A DNA stretch of 64,000 bases from assembly GCF_014645375.1 (NCBI RefSeq), contig NZ_BMLT01000014.1:36420-100419 (forward strand). The letters run 5' to 3'. Under the pieces are notes generated by a model. That model saw only the letters and a list, made by a program, of their open reading frames with translations. It made no database searches and was not told where the DNA came from. The first letter of the stretch is position 1. Every line of letters begins with the position of its first letter. This DNA is from Marinobacterium nitratireducens. GTDB lineage: Bacteria > Pseudomonadota > Gammaproteobacteria > Pseudomonadales > Balneatricaceae. The position numbers and the translations under genes are program-made. Below are positions 18,201 to 25,923 of the stretch, one piece after another.

Positions 18201-18405
18201 CCGCTTCAATCCGTCTGCCTGAATAGAGCCGGCGGCAACTGCCGGCCAGAGTGTTTCGTTTACGCTGCGCCCGCCATCGGGCGCGCAAATTATACGCATA
18301 GCGCCCGTGCGCTTGTAGACGAAAGCAATGTCAGCTTATACCATTTCCTGCTATTTGCAGCGGCGGTCCGGCTGCTGTGCGATCCAACGAAAGGCTTCCC
18401 CCCCT

Positions 18406-19926
18406 ATGGCGCACCCTTACATCAAGAAGATTCTCGAAGCGCGCGTTTACGACGTCGCGATAGAAACTCCGCTGGACCATGCCCGCAGCCTGTCGGAGCG
18501 GTTGGGCAACCGGGTAATGCTGAAACGCGAAGACCTGCAACCGGTTTTCTCGTTCAAGCTGCGTGGCGCCTACAACAAGATGGCGCAGCTCAGCGAGGAC
18601 GAAAAGGCACGGGGCGTGGTCACGGCATCTGCCGGCAACCACGCCCAGGGACTGGCCTTCTCGGCGCGTCACATGTCGGTCAAGGCGACCATCGTGATGC
18701 CCAAGACCACGCCGGAGATCAAGGTCAGCAACGTCAAGGCCATGGGCGGCAAGGTGGTGCTGCACGGCGACAGTTTCGAGGAAGCCAAGTCGCATGCCGA
18801 GAAGCTCGTCAGGGAAAAGGGACTGACCTACGTGCCTCCCTACGACGACCCCGACGTCATCGCCGGACAGGGCACCATCGGGATGGAGCTGCTGCATCAG
18901 GACAGCGGCCCGATCGAGGCCATCTTCGTGCCGGTCGGCGGCGGCGGTCTGATCGCCGGCATTGCCGTCTACGTCAAGTACCTGCGCCCGGACGTCAAGG
19001 TGATCGGCGTCGAGTGCGAGGATTCGGCCTGTCTCAAGGCCGCCTTCGAGGCCAATGACCGCGTCATCCTGCCTCAGGTGGGGATCTTCGCCGAAGGCGT
19101 TGCGGTGGCGCAGATCGGCGAGCATACCTTCGACATCGCCCGCAAATACGTCGACGAGGTCATCACCGTCACCGCCGACGAAATCTGCGCCGCGATCAAG
19201 GATATCTTCGACGACACTCGCTCGATCTGCGAACCCTCCGGCGCCCTCGGCGTCGCCGGCCTGAAGAAGTTCGTCGCCCGTGAGCGTTGCCAGGACAAGA
19301 CGCTGATCGCGATCGACTCCGGCGCCAACGTCAACTTCGACCGCCTGCGCCATATCGCCGAACGCTCCGAGGTGGGTGAGCAGCGCGAAGCCATCATCGC
19401 CGCCAAGATTCCGGAGCGTCCGGGCAGCTTCCGCAAATTCTGTTCGGCACTGGGCAAGCGCAATATCACCGAGTTCAACTACCGTTACGGCGACGACAAC
19501 GAAGCGGTCGTGTTCGCAGGCGTTACCATCAGCCCCGGCGGGCATGGCAGGGAAGCACTGCTGAGCGAGCTGCGCGAGCACCTCGAAGAAGTCATCGACC
19601 TGACCGACAACGAGATGGCCAAGCTGCACACCCGCTACATGGTCGGCGGCCACGCACCTGCCTCGGTCGACAATGAGGTCGTGTTCCGCTTCGAGTTTCC
19701 GGAGCGTCCGGGTGCCCTGATGAAGTTCCTGAGCAAGCTCGGCGGGCGCTGGAACATCTCGATGTTCCACTACCGCAATCACGGTGCCGCCTGGGGAAGG
19801 GTCCTGGTGGGCATGCAGGTGCCGCCGGAGGAGCATGAACAGGTCAAGAGCTTCCTGACCGAGATCGGTTACAGCTACTGGGAAGAAACCGACAATACCG
19901 CCTACCAGCTGTTTCTCGGCAGGTGA
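18406..19926 (+). CDS. ilvA: Threonine dehydratase, biosynthetic
   Basis: PLP enzyme that deaminates threonine to 2-oxobutyrate, the first step of isoleucine synthesis. The PLP lysine is in SFKLRGAYNK near residue 57 and the glycine-rich phosphate cup is VGGGGLIAG near residue 180. Two C-terminal ACT-like domains, each beginning IPERPGSF or FPERPGAL, are the isoleucine and valine effector sites and mark the biosynthetic rather than the catabolic type. The ATG at 18406 gives 506 residues, the expected length. A longer frame from 18328 has no support. Confidence 0.96.
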   Translation: MAHPYIKKILEARVYDVAIETPLDHARSLSERLGNRVMLKREDLQPVFSFKLRGAYNKMAQLSEDEKARGVVTASAGNHAQGLAFSARHMSVKATIVMPKTTPEIKVSNVKAMGGKVVLHGDSFEEAKSHAEKLVREKGLTYVPPYDDPDVIAGQGTIGMELLHQDSGPIEAIFVPVGGGGLIAGIAVYVKYLRPDVKVIGVECEDSACLKAAFEANDRVILPQVGIFAEGVAVAQIGEHTFDIARKYVDEVITVTADEICAAIKDIFDDTRSICEPSGALGVAGLKKFVARERCQDKTLIAIDSGANVNFDRLRHIAERSEVGEQREAIIAAKIPERPGSFRKFCSALGKRNITEFNYRYGDDNEAVVFAGVTISPGGHGREALLSELREHLEEVIDLTDNEMAKLHTRYMVGGHAPASVDNEVVFRFEFPERPGALMKFLSKLGGRWNISMFHYRNHGAAWGRVLVGMQVPPEEHEQVKSFLTEIGYSYWEETDNTAYQLFLGR

Positions 19927-19963
19927 CTGCGGGCGGTGAGTAGTGAGGCGTGACGCGTGAGGC

Positions 19964-20038
19964 CGTAGGATGGGTCAAGCGATGCAGCAGCACGGCTTCA
20001 TCCCTTGCCTCGTCGCCCGGGCATCGTGGACCCATCAT
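19964..20038. repeat. GGATGGGT-type palindromic repeat downstream of ilvA
   Basis: CGTAGGATGGGTCAAGC at one edge and GTGGACCCATCAT at the other enclose a degenerate core. It is one of several elements filling the 400-bp gap after ilvA (19927-20330), which otherwise has no gene. Confidence 0.6.
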
Positions 20039-20101
20039 ATCGATCGCCTTTCAGATCGATTGGTATCGGCTGGCAATGTACCGCCCCGAAACTCCCCCTT
20101 G

Positions 20102-20184
20102 TTGGGTTACGCGGCTTCGCCGCTAGACCCAACCTACATATCTTTCCTCAAGACCCATTCGCTCGCGGAGCGAGCTCCTACACG
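20102..20184. repeat. TTGGGT-type palindrome and REP-like element
   Basis: At 20102-20140, TTGGGTTACGCGGC is mirrored by GCCGCTAGACCCAACC, a short hairpin related to the GGATGGGT repeats. At 20161-20184 the minus strand reads GTAGGAGCTCGCTCCGCGAG, which resembles Pseudomonas-type REP sequences. Confidence 0.6.
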
Positions 20185-20226
20185 CCTATCGGCCGCCGCC
20201 CCTTACGCCTGACGCTTTACGCCTAA

Positions 20227-20258
20227 CCACTCACCACTCACCACTCACCACTCACCAC
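20227..20258. repeat. Tandem array of the heptamer CCACTCA (4 copies)
   Basis: Four perfect copies of CCACTCA and a partial fifth lie directly before the phasin terminator. On the opposite strand this reads TGAGTGG, resembling the GTGA-type arrays elsewhere in the window. Confidence 0.9.
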
Positions 20259-20276
20259 ATACTACTGACCATCCAA

Positions 20277-20313
20277 TAAAAAACCCCGCTGGACCAGGTC
20301 CAGCGGGGTTTTT
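20277..20313. terminator. Terminator of the first phasin gene
   Basis: AACCCCGCTGGACC pairs with GGTCCAGCGGGGTT. An A run on one side and a T run on the other make it usable from both strands. It lies 17 bp past the phasin stop codon. Confidence 0.92.
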
Positions 20314-20330
20314 CAATCAGCATACCGACG

Positions 20331-20636
20331 TTATGCCGTCAGTTTGCTGAGCTCTTCCGTTGCCGCGACACGGGCTTCGGTAGCAACAGCGGTGAAGGCA
20401 TCGCCCTGCGACTTGAGCAGTTCGAACAGCGCCTTGCTGGACTCGATGTTGAACGCCATGACCTCATCGGGGGTTGTCAGTTTCTGGGCTTTTTCGGCTT
20501 CACCCTTGAAGAAGTTGGCCAGCTCGTCGCTGGACTTCTTCTGCAGCTCGATCGACTTGTTGATCGTACCCATCTGCAGATTCATCAGGGATTCGACCGC
20601 TTCGAATGACTTCTTGAAATTCAGACTAGCATTCAT
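20331..20636 (-). CDS. Phasin family protein, copy A
   Basis: Phasins coat polyhydroxyalkanoate granules. The 101-residue protein is predicted all-helical and amphipathic, with the family pattern: an N-terminal FKKSFEAVESLMNLQ, central Lys/Glu-rich helix, and C-terminal MAFNIESSKALFELLKSQGDAFTAVA. The ATG at 20636 follows AGGAGGAG. The in-frame extension to 20726 runs through the promoter and operators and is not used. It is a paralogue of the next gene, with separate promoter and terminator. No PHA synthase lies in the window, so the link to PHA rests on the family. Confidence 0.88.
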   Translation of the reverse strand: MNASLNFKKSFEAVESLMNLQMGTINKSIELQKKSSDELANFFKGEAEKAQKLTTPDEVMAFNIESSKALFELLKSQGDAFTAVATEARVAATEELSKLTA

Positions 20637-20656
20637 GGTTTCGCTCCTCCTGGTTT

Positions 20657-20726
20657 TTGTGCACTGCACAATAATTTCATTATACGTATAGAAAACAATC
20701 AGGCAAGAAATTTGTGCAATGCACAA
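20657..20726 (-). promoter_or_regulatory. Phasin A promoter flanked by two palindromic operators
   Basis: A sigma-70 promoter reads on the minus strand as TTGCCT (20701-20706), a 16-base spacer, and a perfect TATAAT (20679-20684). A perfect palindrome TTGTGCACTGCACAA lies downstream at 20657-20671. TTGTGCAATGCACAA lies just upstream of the -35 at 20712-20726. The arrangement fits repression by a dimeric regulator, by analogy a PhaR-type PHA sensor. Confidence 0.8.
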
Positions 20727-20877
20727 TAACGAGCGGTGTGTGGTGTGTGGTGTGTGGTGTGACCGCCAGGGATGGCGGAAGTTTGCAGGAGCAAATGCAA
20801 GAGGAGGCGTTAGGCAGTTTGAGTTGTGCCTGGATTCATCCGCAAACGCGGACTTGCGTCATTCCGGATCAGGGCCC

Positions 20878-20918
20878 CAAAAAACAAAACCCCGCAGGAC
20901 CAGAGGTCCTGCGGGGTT
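20878..20918. terminator. Terminator of the second phasin gene
   Basis: AACCCCGCAGGACC pairs with GGTCCTGCGGGGTT. The A-rich flank (CCCCAAAAAACAAAA) provides a U tract for minus-strand transcripts. The remaining gap to the first phasin promoter (20727-20877) holds only GTGTGTGG-type simple sequence and no gene. Confidence 0.88.
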
Positions 20919-20939
20919 CTCAGCTACGGCGACTGTCGA

Positions 20940-21254
20940 TTACTTCTCGACGGTAGTCATCTTGCTGAATTCAGCGGTAGCCGCTTCACGCGCTTCGGTA
21001 GCGATGCTGGTGAAAGCTTCGCCCTGAGCCTTCAGCAGTTCGAACAGAGCCTTGTTGGCTTCGACGTTGAAGTTGATAACGTCTTCCGGAGACTTCAGCT
21101 CGCGAGCCTTCTCGACTTCGCTCTTGAAGAAAGCAGCCAGCTCTTCGCCGGTCTTCTTCTGCTGTTCAACGGATTTGGTGATCACAGATACCTGGATGTT
21201 CATCAGGGACTGGATGGTTTCGAACGGCTTCTGGAAATCTACTTTATCGATCAT
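20940..21254 (-). CDS. Phasin family protein, copy B
   Basis: A 104-residue paralogue of the neighbouring phasin. It shares the sequence plan FQKPFETIQSLMNIQ at the N-terminus and FNVEANKALFELLKAQGEAF near the C-terminus. It is all-helical with no membrane span. The ATG at 21254 follows GGGAGAAAG. A longer frame to 21287 enters the operator. The promoter carries the same operator pair as copy A, so both are probably induced together when polymer accumulates. Confidence 0.88.
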   Translation of the reverse strand: MIDKVDFQKPFETIQSLMNIQVSVITKSVEQQKKTGEELAAFFKSEVEKARELKSPEDVINFNVEANKALFELLKAQGEAFTSIATEAREAATAEFSKMTTVEK

Positions 21255-21274
21255 TTTCTCTTTCTCCCAAGTTG

Positions 21275-21349
21275 TTGTGCACTGCACAATTGAGGCCCAT
21301 TATACGGTTTCGTCAGTCAGGATCAAGAGTTCTTTTGTGCGCTGCACAA
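21275..21349 (-). promoter_or_regulatory. Phasin B promoter flanked by two palindromic operators
   Basis: On the minus strand, TTGATC (21321-21326), a 16-base spacer and TATAAT (21299-21304) form a promoter. Palindromes flank it: TTGTGCACTGCACAA at 21275-21289, and TTGTGCGCTGCACAA, with one mismatch, at 21335-21349. The geometry copies that of phasin A. Confidence 0.8.
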
Positions 21350-21436
21350 AAAAAAAATTCCAGACCCCTTCAGGCCATGACCACCGCGATGATGGCAGTC
21401 TGCCATTGCGGTTTGATGACCCCCGGGTCCGCAGGC

Positions 21437-21937
21437 TCAGGGGGTTTCGGGAGAATGGGCGAAGCCCTGGCCAAAAAAGGCCCTGAAGGTGAAAAGCGAC
21501 AGCGACACTATGCCCCACGCCAGGCCCAGGCAAACACCGGCATCGACGATGCCGCGCCAGGGCTGTTCCAGCTGGTGCACCAGAAGCACCAGGCAGAGGA
21601 TTCCCAGCGACAGGCAGATGGTCACGATCTGGCGCCGGCGCTGCGCATGAAAGAATCCCATGCAGAACAGAGGCGCCAGTAACAGGCGGACCGGTGTGAC
21701 GTTTTGCGACAGGTAGCGGATACGCGCCGCCACCCGTGGCGAGAAACCGCACTGAAAGCCACGGTAACCCTCGGCGAAGCCCATGAAAACCAGGCTGAAT
21801 GCCAGCGCCGCCCAATGCTGCACCTGCAGCGGCTGACTGAACATCTGCAGACTGATCTGGCTGAGGCGATAGATGGCACTGCCGAAGATCAGCAGAATAC
21901 CGGTATAACCCCAAATAGCGGCGATAGAACCCAACAC
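21437..21937 (-). CDS. Conserved multi-span membrane protein of unknown function
   Basis: A 166-residue protein with about four hydrophobic segments: near residues 5-28, 42-60, 82-98 and a pair at 108-160. Between them lies a basic loop (YRGFQCGFSPRVAARIRYL). No catalytic motif was seen and I do not recognise the family beyond a general resemblance to small gammaproteobacterial membrane proteins. The start is a GTG at 21937 preceded by GGAG at the right distance; the next in-frame TTG is immediately after. It lies upstream of the phasins on the same strand but is separated from them by their own promoters. Confidence 0.65.
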   Translation of the reverse strand: MLGSIAAIWGYTGILLIFGSAIYRLSQISLQMFSQPLQVQHWAALAFSLVFMGFAEGYRGFQCGFSPRVAARIRYLSQNVTPVRLLLAPLFCMGFFHAQRRRQIVTICLSLGILCLVLLVHQLEQPWRGIVDAGVCLGLAWGIVSLSLFTFRAFFGQGFAHSPETP

Positions 21938-22075
21938 TGTTACGGCTCCGTTTAGGTTGCGATGACGGAAAGGCCGGTATTATATCCCGGCGGTGCCTGT
22001 CCGGCGACCACCTGTCACCCCGACGGCACGCGGAGGGGTGAGGCGACACCGGCGCTTCGGCAACGCCTGAAAAAG

Positions 22076-22101
22076 CAAAAAGGCCGCTCGTTGGAGCGGC
22101 C
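22076..22101 (-). terminator. Terminator of the dctPQM operon
   Basis: On the minus strand GGCCGCTC and GAGCGGCC form a stem with a 4-base loop, followed by TTTTTGCTTTTTC. It lies 21 bp after the dctM stop. Confidence 0.9.
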
Positions 22102-22121
22102 CTGGCGTTGCAGAGTTCCCG

Positions 22122-23738
22122 TCAGGGGTTGACCAGTTCCGGTCCCATGATGCTGTACGGCAGCCAGGTCGACAGCGCCGGTACGTAGGTGACCAGGATC
22201 AGGAACACGAAGAGTACCGCCACGAATGGCATGGCGGCTTTCACCACGCGCGCCAGGCTCATTCCGGTGATACCCGAGGTCACGAACAGGTTCAGCCCGA
22301 TCGGTGGCGTGATCATGCCGATCTCCATGTTCACCACCATGATGATGCCCAGGTGGATCGGATCGACACCGAGTTCCATCGCGATCGGGAACACCACCGG
22401 CGCCACTATGACCAGCAGACCGGAGGGTTCCATGAACTGGCCGCCGATCAGCAGCAGGATGTTGACCGCGATCAGGAAGGTGAACCAGTTGAAGCCGACG
22501 CCCAGCATCCACTCGGTGACGACCTGCGGAATGCGCTCGGAGGACAGGGTGTGGGCGAACAGCAGCGCGTTGGCGATGATGAACATCAGCATCACCGTGG
22601 TCTTGGTGCCCTCCAGCATCACCTTGCGGGTCTCGCTGCCGAACAGTGCCGGGAAGAAGGCCCGCGCCACCGCCACCAGGTTGCGCCGCCAGACCGGCAG
22701 CCCCGCCAGCAGACAGCGCAGCATCGACTCGTGCAGGTCGTGACCGCGTTTATAGATATAGAAGAAGGCGATGCCCAGCCCGATACCCAGCCCCCAGAGC
22801 GCCCGCTCGCCGGCGGTTACCGTCTCGCTGTCGGCGGTGGCGAAGAACGACATGATCATCCAGACGAGGAAGAAGGACACGCCATACACGCTGCCGTTGA
22901 AACCGACCCGGGCAACTGCGCCGTCCGATTCCAGCACCCAGGGTGTCTCTTTCAGCGGCCCCATGTCACGGTAGACAAAGAGCGCGATCAGCATCGAGTA
23001 GACCGCCGCCACCACGGCCGCCTCGGTCGGCGTGAAGACGCCGCCGTAGATACCGCCCATGATGATGACGATCAGGAACAGACCCCAGCCGGCCTCCTTG
23101 CCGCCGCGCACGATGGCGCCGAAGCCCTTCCAGGGTTCTGCCGGCAGGCCCTTGACCCGGGCCACCACGTAGATCGCCAGCATCAGCATGCCACCGGCCA
23201 GCAGGCCGGGAATGACGCCGGCCAGGAACATGCGGCCGACCGAAACGTTGGTCGATGCCGCATAGACCACCATCACGATGGACGGCGGAATCAGGATCCC
23301 CAGGGTACCGGCATTGGCGATGATGCCGGAAGCGAACTCCTTGGAGTAACCCACCTGACGCATGCCGGCAATGGCGATAGTACCGATCGCGACGACCGTT
23401 GCCGGAGACGAGCCGGACAGCGCCGCGAACATCATGCAGGCCAGCACCGATGCCATCGCCAGGCCGCCGCGGAAGTGCCCGACGCTGGCGATGGCGAAGT
23501 TGATCAGCCGCTTGGCCACGCCTCCGGTGGACATAAAGGCCGAGGCCAGAATGAAGAACGGGATCGCCAGCAGCGTATAGTGCTGACCGGCACCGAACAA
23601 CGAGATCGCCACCGACGACAGCGAGTCGTGGGAAAAGAAGGTAATGAACAGGATGGACGACAGCCCCAGTGCGATACCCACCGGCAGGCCGATGAACAGC
23701 AGGCCCAGGACCATCGCGAACAATATGAGTGCTTCCAC
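22122..23738 (-). CDS. dctM: TRAP transporter large permease DctM
   Basis: Sodium-driven membrane subunit of the C4-dicarboxylate TRAP transporter. The usual DctM begins with a long hydrophobic helix and has motifs such as GSSPATVVAIGTI and AGTLGILIPPSI near residues 110-150, all present. The protein has 538 residues, against about 425-430 for typical DctM. The excess lies at about residues 262-370 and includes two extra hydrophobic stretches. The start is a GTG with GGAGAG upstream. It lies 17 bp after dctQ and ends the operon. Confidence 0.92.
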   Translation of the reverse strand: MEALILFAMVLGLLFIGLPVGIALGLSSILFITFFSHDSLSSVAISLFGAGQHYTLLAIPFFILASAFMSTGGVAKRLINFAIASVGHFRGGLAMASVLACMMFAALSGSSPATVVAIGTIAIAGMRQVGYSKEFASGIIANAGTLGILIPPSIVMVVYAASTNVSVGRMFLAGVIPGLLAGGMLMLAIYVVARVKGLPAEPWKGFGAIVRGGKEAGWGLFLIVIIMGGIYGGVFTPTEAAVVAAVYSMLIALFVYRDMGPLKETPWVLESDGAVARVGFNGSVYGVSFFLVWMIMSFFATADSETVTAGERALWGLGIGLGIAFFYIYKRGHDLHESMLRCLLAGLPVWRRNLVAVARAFFPALFGSETRKVMLEGTKTTVMLMFIIANALLFAHTLSSERIPQVVTEWMLGVGFNWFTFLIAVNILLLIGGQFMEPSGLLVIVAPVVFPIAMELGVDPIHLGIIMVVNMEIGMITPPIGLNLFVTSGITGMSLARVVKAAMPFVAVLFVFLILVTYVPALSTWLPYSIMGPELVNP

Positions 23739-23755
23739 AGCAGTGCTCTCCGCTT

Positions 23756-24433
23756 TCAGTCCTTGAGGACGTTGAGGTTTTCGTCGACGAGATCCTTGGC
23801 CTCATGACCACTGATCAGCATCGGCCGTTCGTCGCGCCAGATATCGATGAATGCCTGCAGCGAGCGGTAGATCAGCAGTGCCAGGCTGATCGGCAGGATC
23901 ACCAGCACCAGCCAGCGGTGCACCCGCGGCTGCAAGCCAAACGCTTCCTGCAGGAACTCGGGATAGCGCAGCTCCTCGGAACCGATGCCAATCTTGTACA
24001 TCTTCGCCCAGTACTCGATGGCGCCACCCTTGACGTCGACGCCGAGCATCGCCAGCCAGGCCGAGTCGATCAGAATCAGGCCGTACATCAGCGTGGCGAA
24101 GGCACCGAACAGCGACAGCGCCTTGCAGACGCGGTGCGGCACCGCGTTGAGCACGATATCGACACCGAGGTGGATCCCGGTCTTGATGCCGTAACTCATG
24201 CCCAGCAGGATCAGCCAGGAAAAGGCCACGGTGTTGAACTCCAGCGCCGCGGACCAGCCGGTATTGAAGCCGTAACGCGCGATGACCTGACCGAAGGACA
24301 CCAGCATGATGGCGCTGATGACCAGCACCAGCAGGTTTTCCTCGGCCTTTTCCATCGCGCGCGGAAACAGTTTTTCCAGGATCCAGAGAATCCCGATGAA
24401 GACCAGTAGATAAATATGCGGCCAGTAGTTCAT
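23756..24433 (-). CDS. dctQ: TRAP transporter small permease DctQ
   Basis: Four-helix membrane subunit that bridges the binding protein and DctM. Hydrophobic segments lie near residues 5-20, 33-50, 75-90 and 110-130, with another near 175-190. The charged segment LGMSYGIKTGIHLGVDIV is the conserved DctQ core. The ATG at 24433 (MNYWPHIYLL) is preferred to one eight codons upstream. The length is 225 residues, at the long end for the family. It stands between dctP and dctM. Confidence 0.9.
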   Translation of the reverse strand: MNYWPHIYLLVFIGILWILEKLFPRAMEKAEENLLVLVISAIMLVSFGQVIARYGFNTGWSAALEFNTVAFSWLILLGMSYGIKTGIHLGVDIVLNAVPHRVCKALSLFGAFATLMYGLILIDSAWLAMLGVDVKGGAIEYWAKMYKIGIGSEELRYPEFLQEAFGLQPRVHRWLVLVILPISLALLIYRSLQAFIDIWRDERPMLISGHEAKDLVDENLNVLKD

Positions 24434-24475
24434 GGCAACCACCATTGCGGACCGCACCTGTGGGTCCGCACCTTA

Positions 24476-24562
24476 GAATCGAAACAGGGATGGTGCACCG
24501 GCCCGTCCCTGATTCGATCCGGGGAGCGGGCCGGCGCTGGACGAGCCCGGAGTGCTCCGGGC
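24476..24562 (-). promoter_or_regulatory. Hairpins between dctP and dctQ
   Basis: GCCCGGAG pairs with CTCCGGGC (24545-24562) just after the dctP stop. A longer stem, GAATCGAAACAGGGA with TCCCTGATTCGATCC (one mismatch), spans 24476-24520. Neither has a strong T tract. They may protect or attenuate the message so that the binding protein is made in excess over the membrane subunits, as is known for other transporter operons. Confidence 0.6.
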
Positions 24563-24571
24563 AAGACGGGA

Positions 24572-25567
24572 TCAGGCGCCGGCGGCGGCCTGGATCAGGT
24601 CAGAGCCGATCTCGTTCTCGAACTGCTCCCAGACCGGTTTCATGGCATCGACCCACTTCTGGCGCTGTTCGTCGCTCAGGGTATTGATCTTGCCGCCGGC
24701 ATCGAGAATGTTCTGGCGGTTTTTCGCCTCTGCAACTTTGACCGCCTCGTTGGCTTCCTGGGTCACTTCGTCGGCGATCTGCATGAGCTTCTCACGCACT
24801 TCCGGATCCAGGCCTTCCAGGAACTCGGTGGAGGTCATGAACAGGTAGGCCAGCAGCTGGTGGTTGGTTTCGGTGATGCTGTCCTGCACCTCGAAGAACT
24901 TCTGGGTGTAGATGTTGGACCAGGTGTTTTCCTGACCATCGACAACGCCGGTCTGCAGCGCGCCGTACACCTCGGCGAACGCCATCGGCTGCGGCGATGC
25001 GCCCATCGCCTCGATCATCGCCTTGGCGACGTCGGAGGTCTGCACGCGGAACTTGAGACCGTTGGCGTCCGCCGGCTCGATCAGCGGCTTGTTGGCGGAG
25101 AAATACTTCATCCCGGACATCCAGTACCCCAGGCCGACAAAACCGACGTCTTGCATCTCGTGCAGCAGGCCCTTGCCCGCGTCGGTCTGGGTGAAGCGGA
25201 TGGCAGCATCCATATCCTTGAAAACGAACGGCAGGTCGAAAACGCCGTACTTGGGCGTGTAGGAACCGAACTTCGACAGCGACGGCGCCAGGAACTGAAC
25301 GTCGCCCAGCAGCAGCGCTTCGAGCTCCTTGCTGTCACCGAACAGGGTCGAGTTCGGGTAGACCTCGACGCAGAGCTTACCGTCCAGCTCATTGTTGACA
25401 CGCTCGGCGAAGCGTTCGGCCGCGACAACCTTCGGATGGGTGGTGCCGCCGGTCACGTGACTGAACTTCGCCACGGTCTCGCCGCTGTCGCAGCCGGGGC
25501 CGGCGTAGGCGCCCGCAGCGGACAGGGACAGCGCCAGAGCAGAGAGGGTCAGGGTGAGCTTTTTCAT
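24572..25567 (-). CDS. dctP: TRAP transporter periplasmic binding protein DctP
   Basis: Binds C4-dicarboxylates such as succinate, malate and fumarate in the periplasm for DctQM. A signal peptide ends at GAYA near residue 22. The DctP fold is recognisable from LPFVFKDMDAA, the ligand-arginine segment GLKFRVQTSDV, and the VDGQENTWSNIY motif near residue 228. The length of 331 residues is normal. The ATG follows GGAGA. It is the first gene of dctPQM and is preceded by a sigma-54 promoter. DctB and DctD are encoded immediately upstream on the same strand. Confidence 0.93.
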   Translation of the reverse strand: MKKLTLTLSALALSLSAAGAYAGPGCDSGETVAKFSHVTGGTTHPKVVAAERFAERVNNELDGKLCVEVYPNSTLFGDSKELEALLLGDVQFLAPSLSKFGSYTPKYGVFDLPFVFKDMDAAIRFTQTDAGKGLLHEMQDVGFVGLGYWMSGMKYFSANKPLIEPADANGLKFRVQTSDVAKAMIEAMGASPQPMAFAEVYGALQTGVVDGQENTWSNIYTQKFFEVQDSITETNHQLLAYLFMTSTEFLEGLDPEVREKLMQIADEVTQEANEAVKVAEAKNRQNILDAGGKINTLSDEQRQKWVDAMKPVWEQFENEIGSDLIQAAAGA

Positions 25568-25630
25568 GGTGTTGTATCTCCAGGTTTTTTGTTATGTGCT
25601 GCAGAGCAGCCGGTACCTGGAACTCTTTAA

Positions 25631-25647
25631 AGCACGCACTGTGCCAA
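25631..25647 (-). promoter_or_regulatory. Sigma-54 (-24/-12) promoter of dctPQM
   Basis: The minus strand reads TTGGCACAGTGCGTGCT. GG and GC are exactly ten bases apart, and there is one mismatch to the TTGGCAC-N5-TTGCT consensus. It lies 64 bp before the dctP ATG. The neighbouring regulator DctD has a sigma-54 interaction domain, which supports the assignment. Confidence 0.82.
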
Positions 25648-25732
25648 CACCGGCAAAAACCGCCATAAGCCCCGTATTCCGGGGCGATAAACGCAGCTTA
25701 TGCAGCCGTCCCGGGCGCCTGGGCGACGTAAG

Positions 25733-25782
25733 TGGCGGATATTCCCCCATGCCAACAGTGCCAAATGGGTGGAAATCCGCCA
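25733..25782. promoter_or_regulatory. Inverted repeat, candidate DctD enhancer site
   Basis: TGGCGGATATTCCCCCAT is mirrored by ATGGGTGGAAATCCGCCA (15 of 18 positions), with 14 bp between. It lies about 90-150 bp upstream of the -24/-12 promoter, the distance usual for NtrC-type activator sites. Confidence 0.6.
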
Positions 25783-25824
25783 ATGCGGGTGTGGCGGTGA
25801 GTGGTAGGGTGCCGCTGAGCCCGC

Positions 25825-25923
25825 GAACCGCACCGGACACGGTGCGGTTCACGAATGGACCGCGCCAACGTTGTTCGCGGCGAGGCGGCGCCAATGCTGT
25901 TCGCGGCGGGGCGCCGCTCCTAC
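25825..25923. repeat. Perfect hairpin and REP-like repeats at the dctD 3' end
   Basis: GAACCGCACC and GGTGCGGTTC form a perfect 10-bp stem (25825-25850). Two degenerate direct copies of a TTCGCGGCG-type element follow at 25870-25923. On the minus strand the second begins GTAGGAGCGGCGCC and overlaps the dctD stop codon. This resembles Pseudomonas REP sequences. The rest of the gap 25568-25919 holds the dctP control region. Confidence 0.65.

Noticed and set aside
20640..20726. N-terminal extension of the first phasin gene up to 20726
   Set aside because: The extra codons run through the promoter and both palindromes, and AGGAGGAG marks the ATG at 20636 instead.
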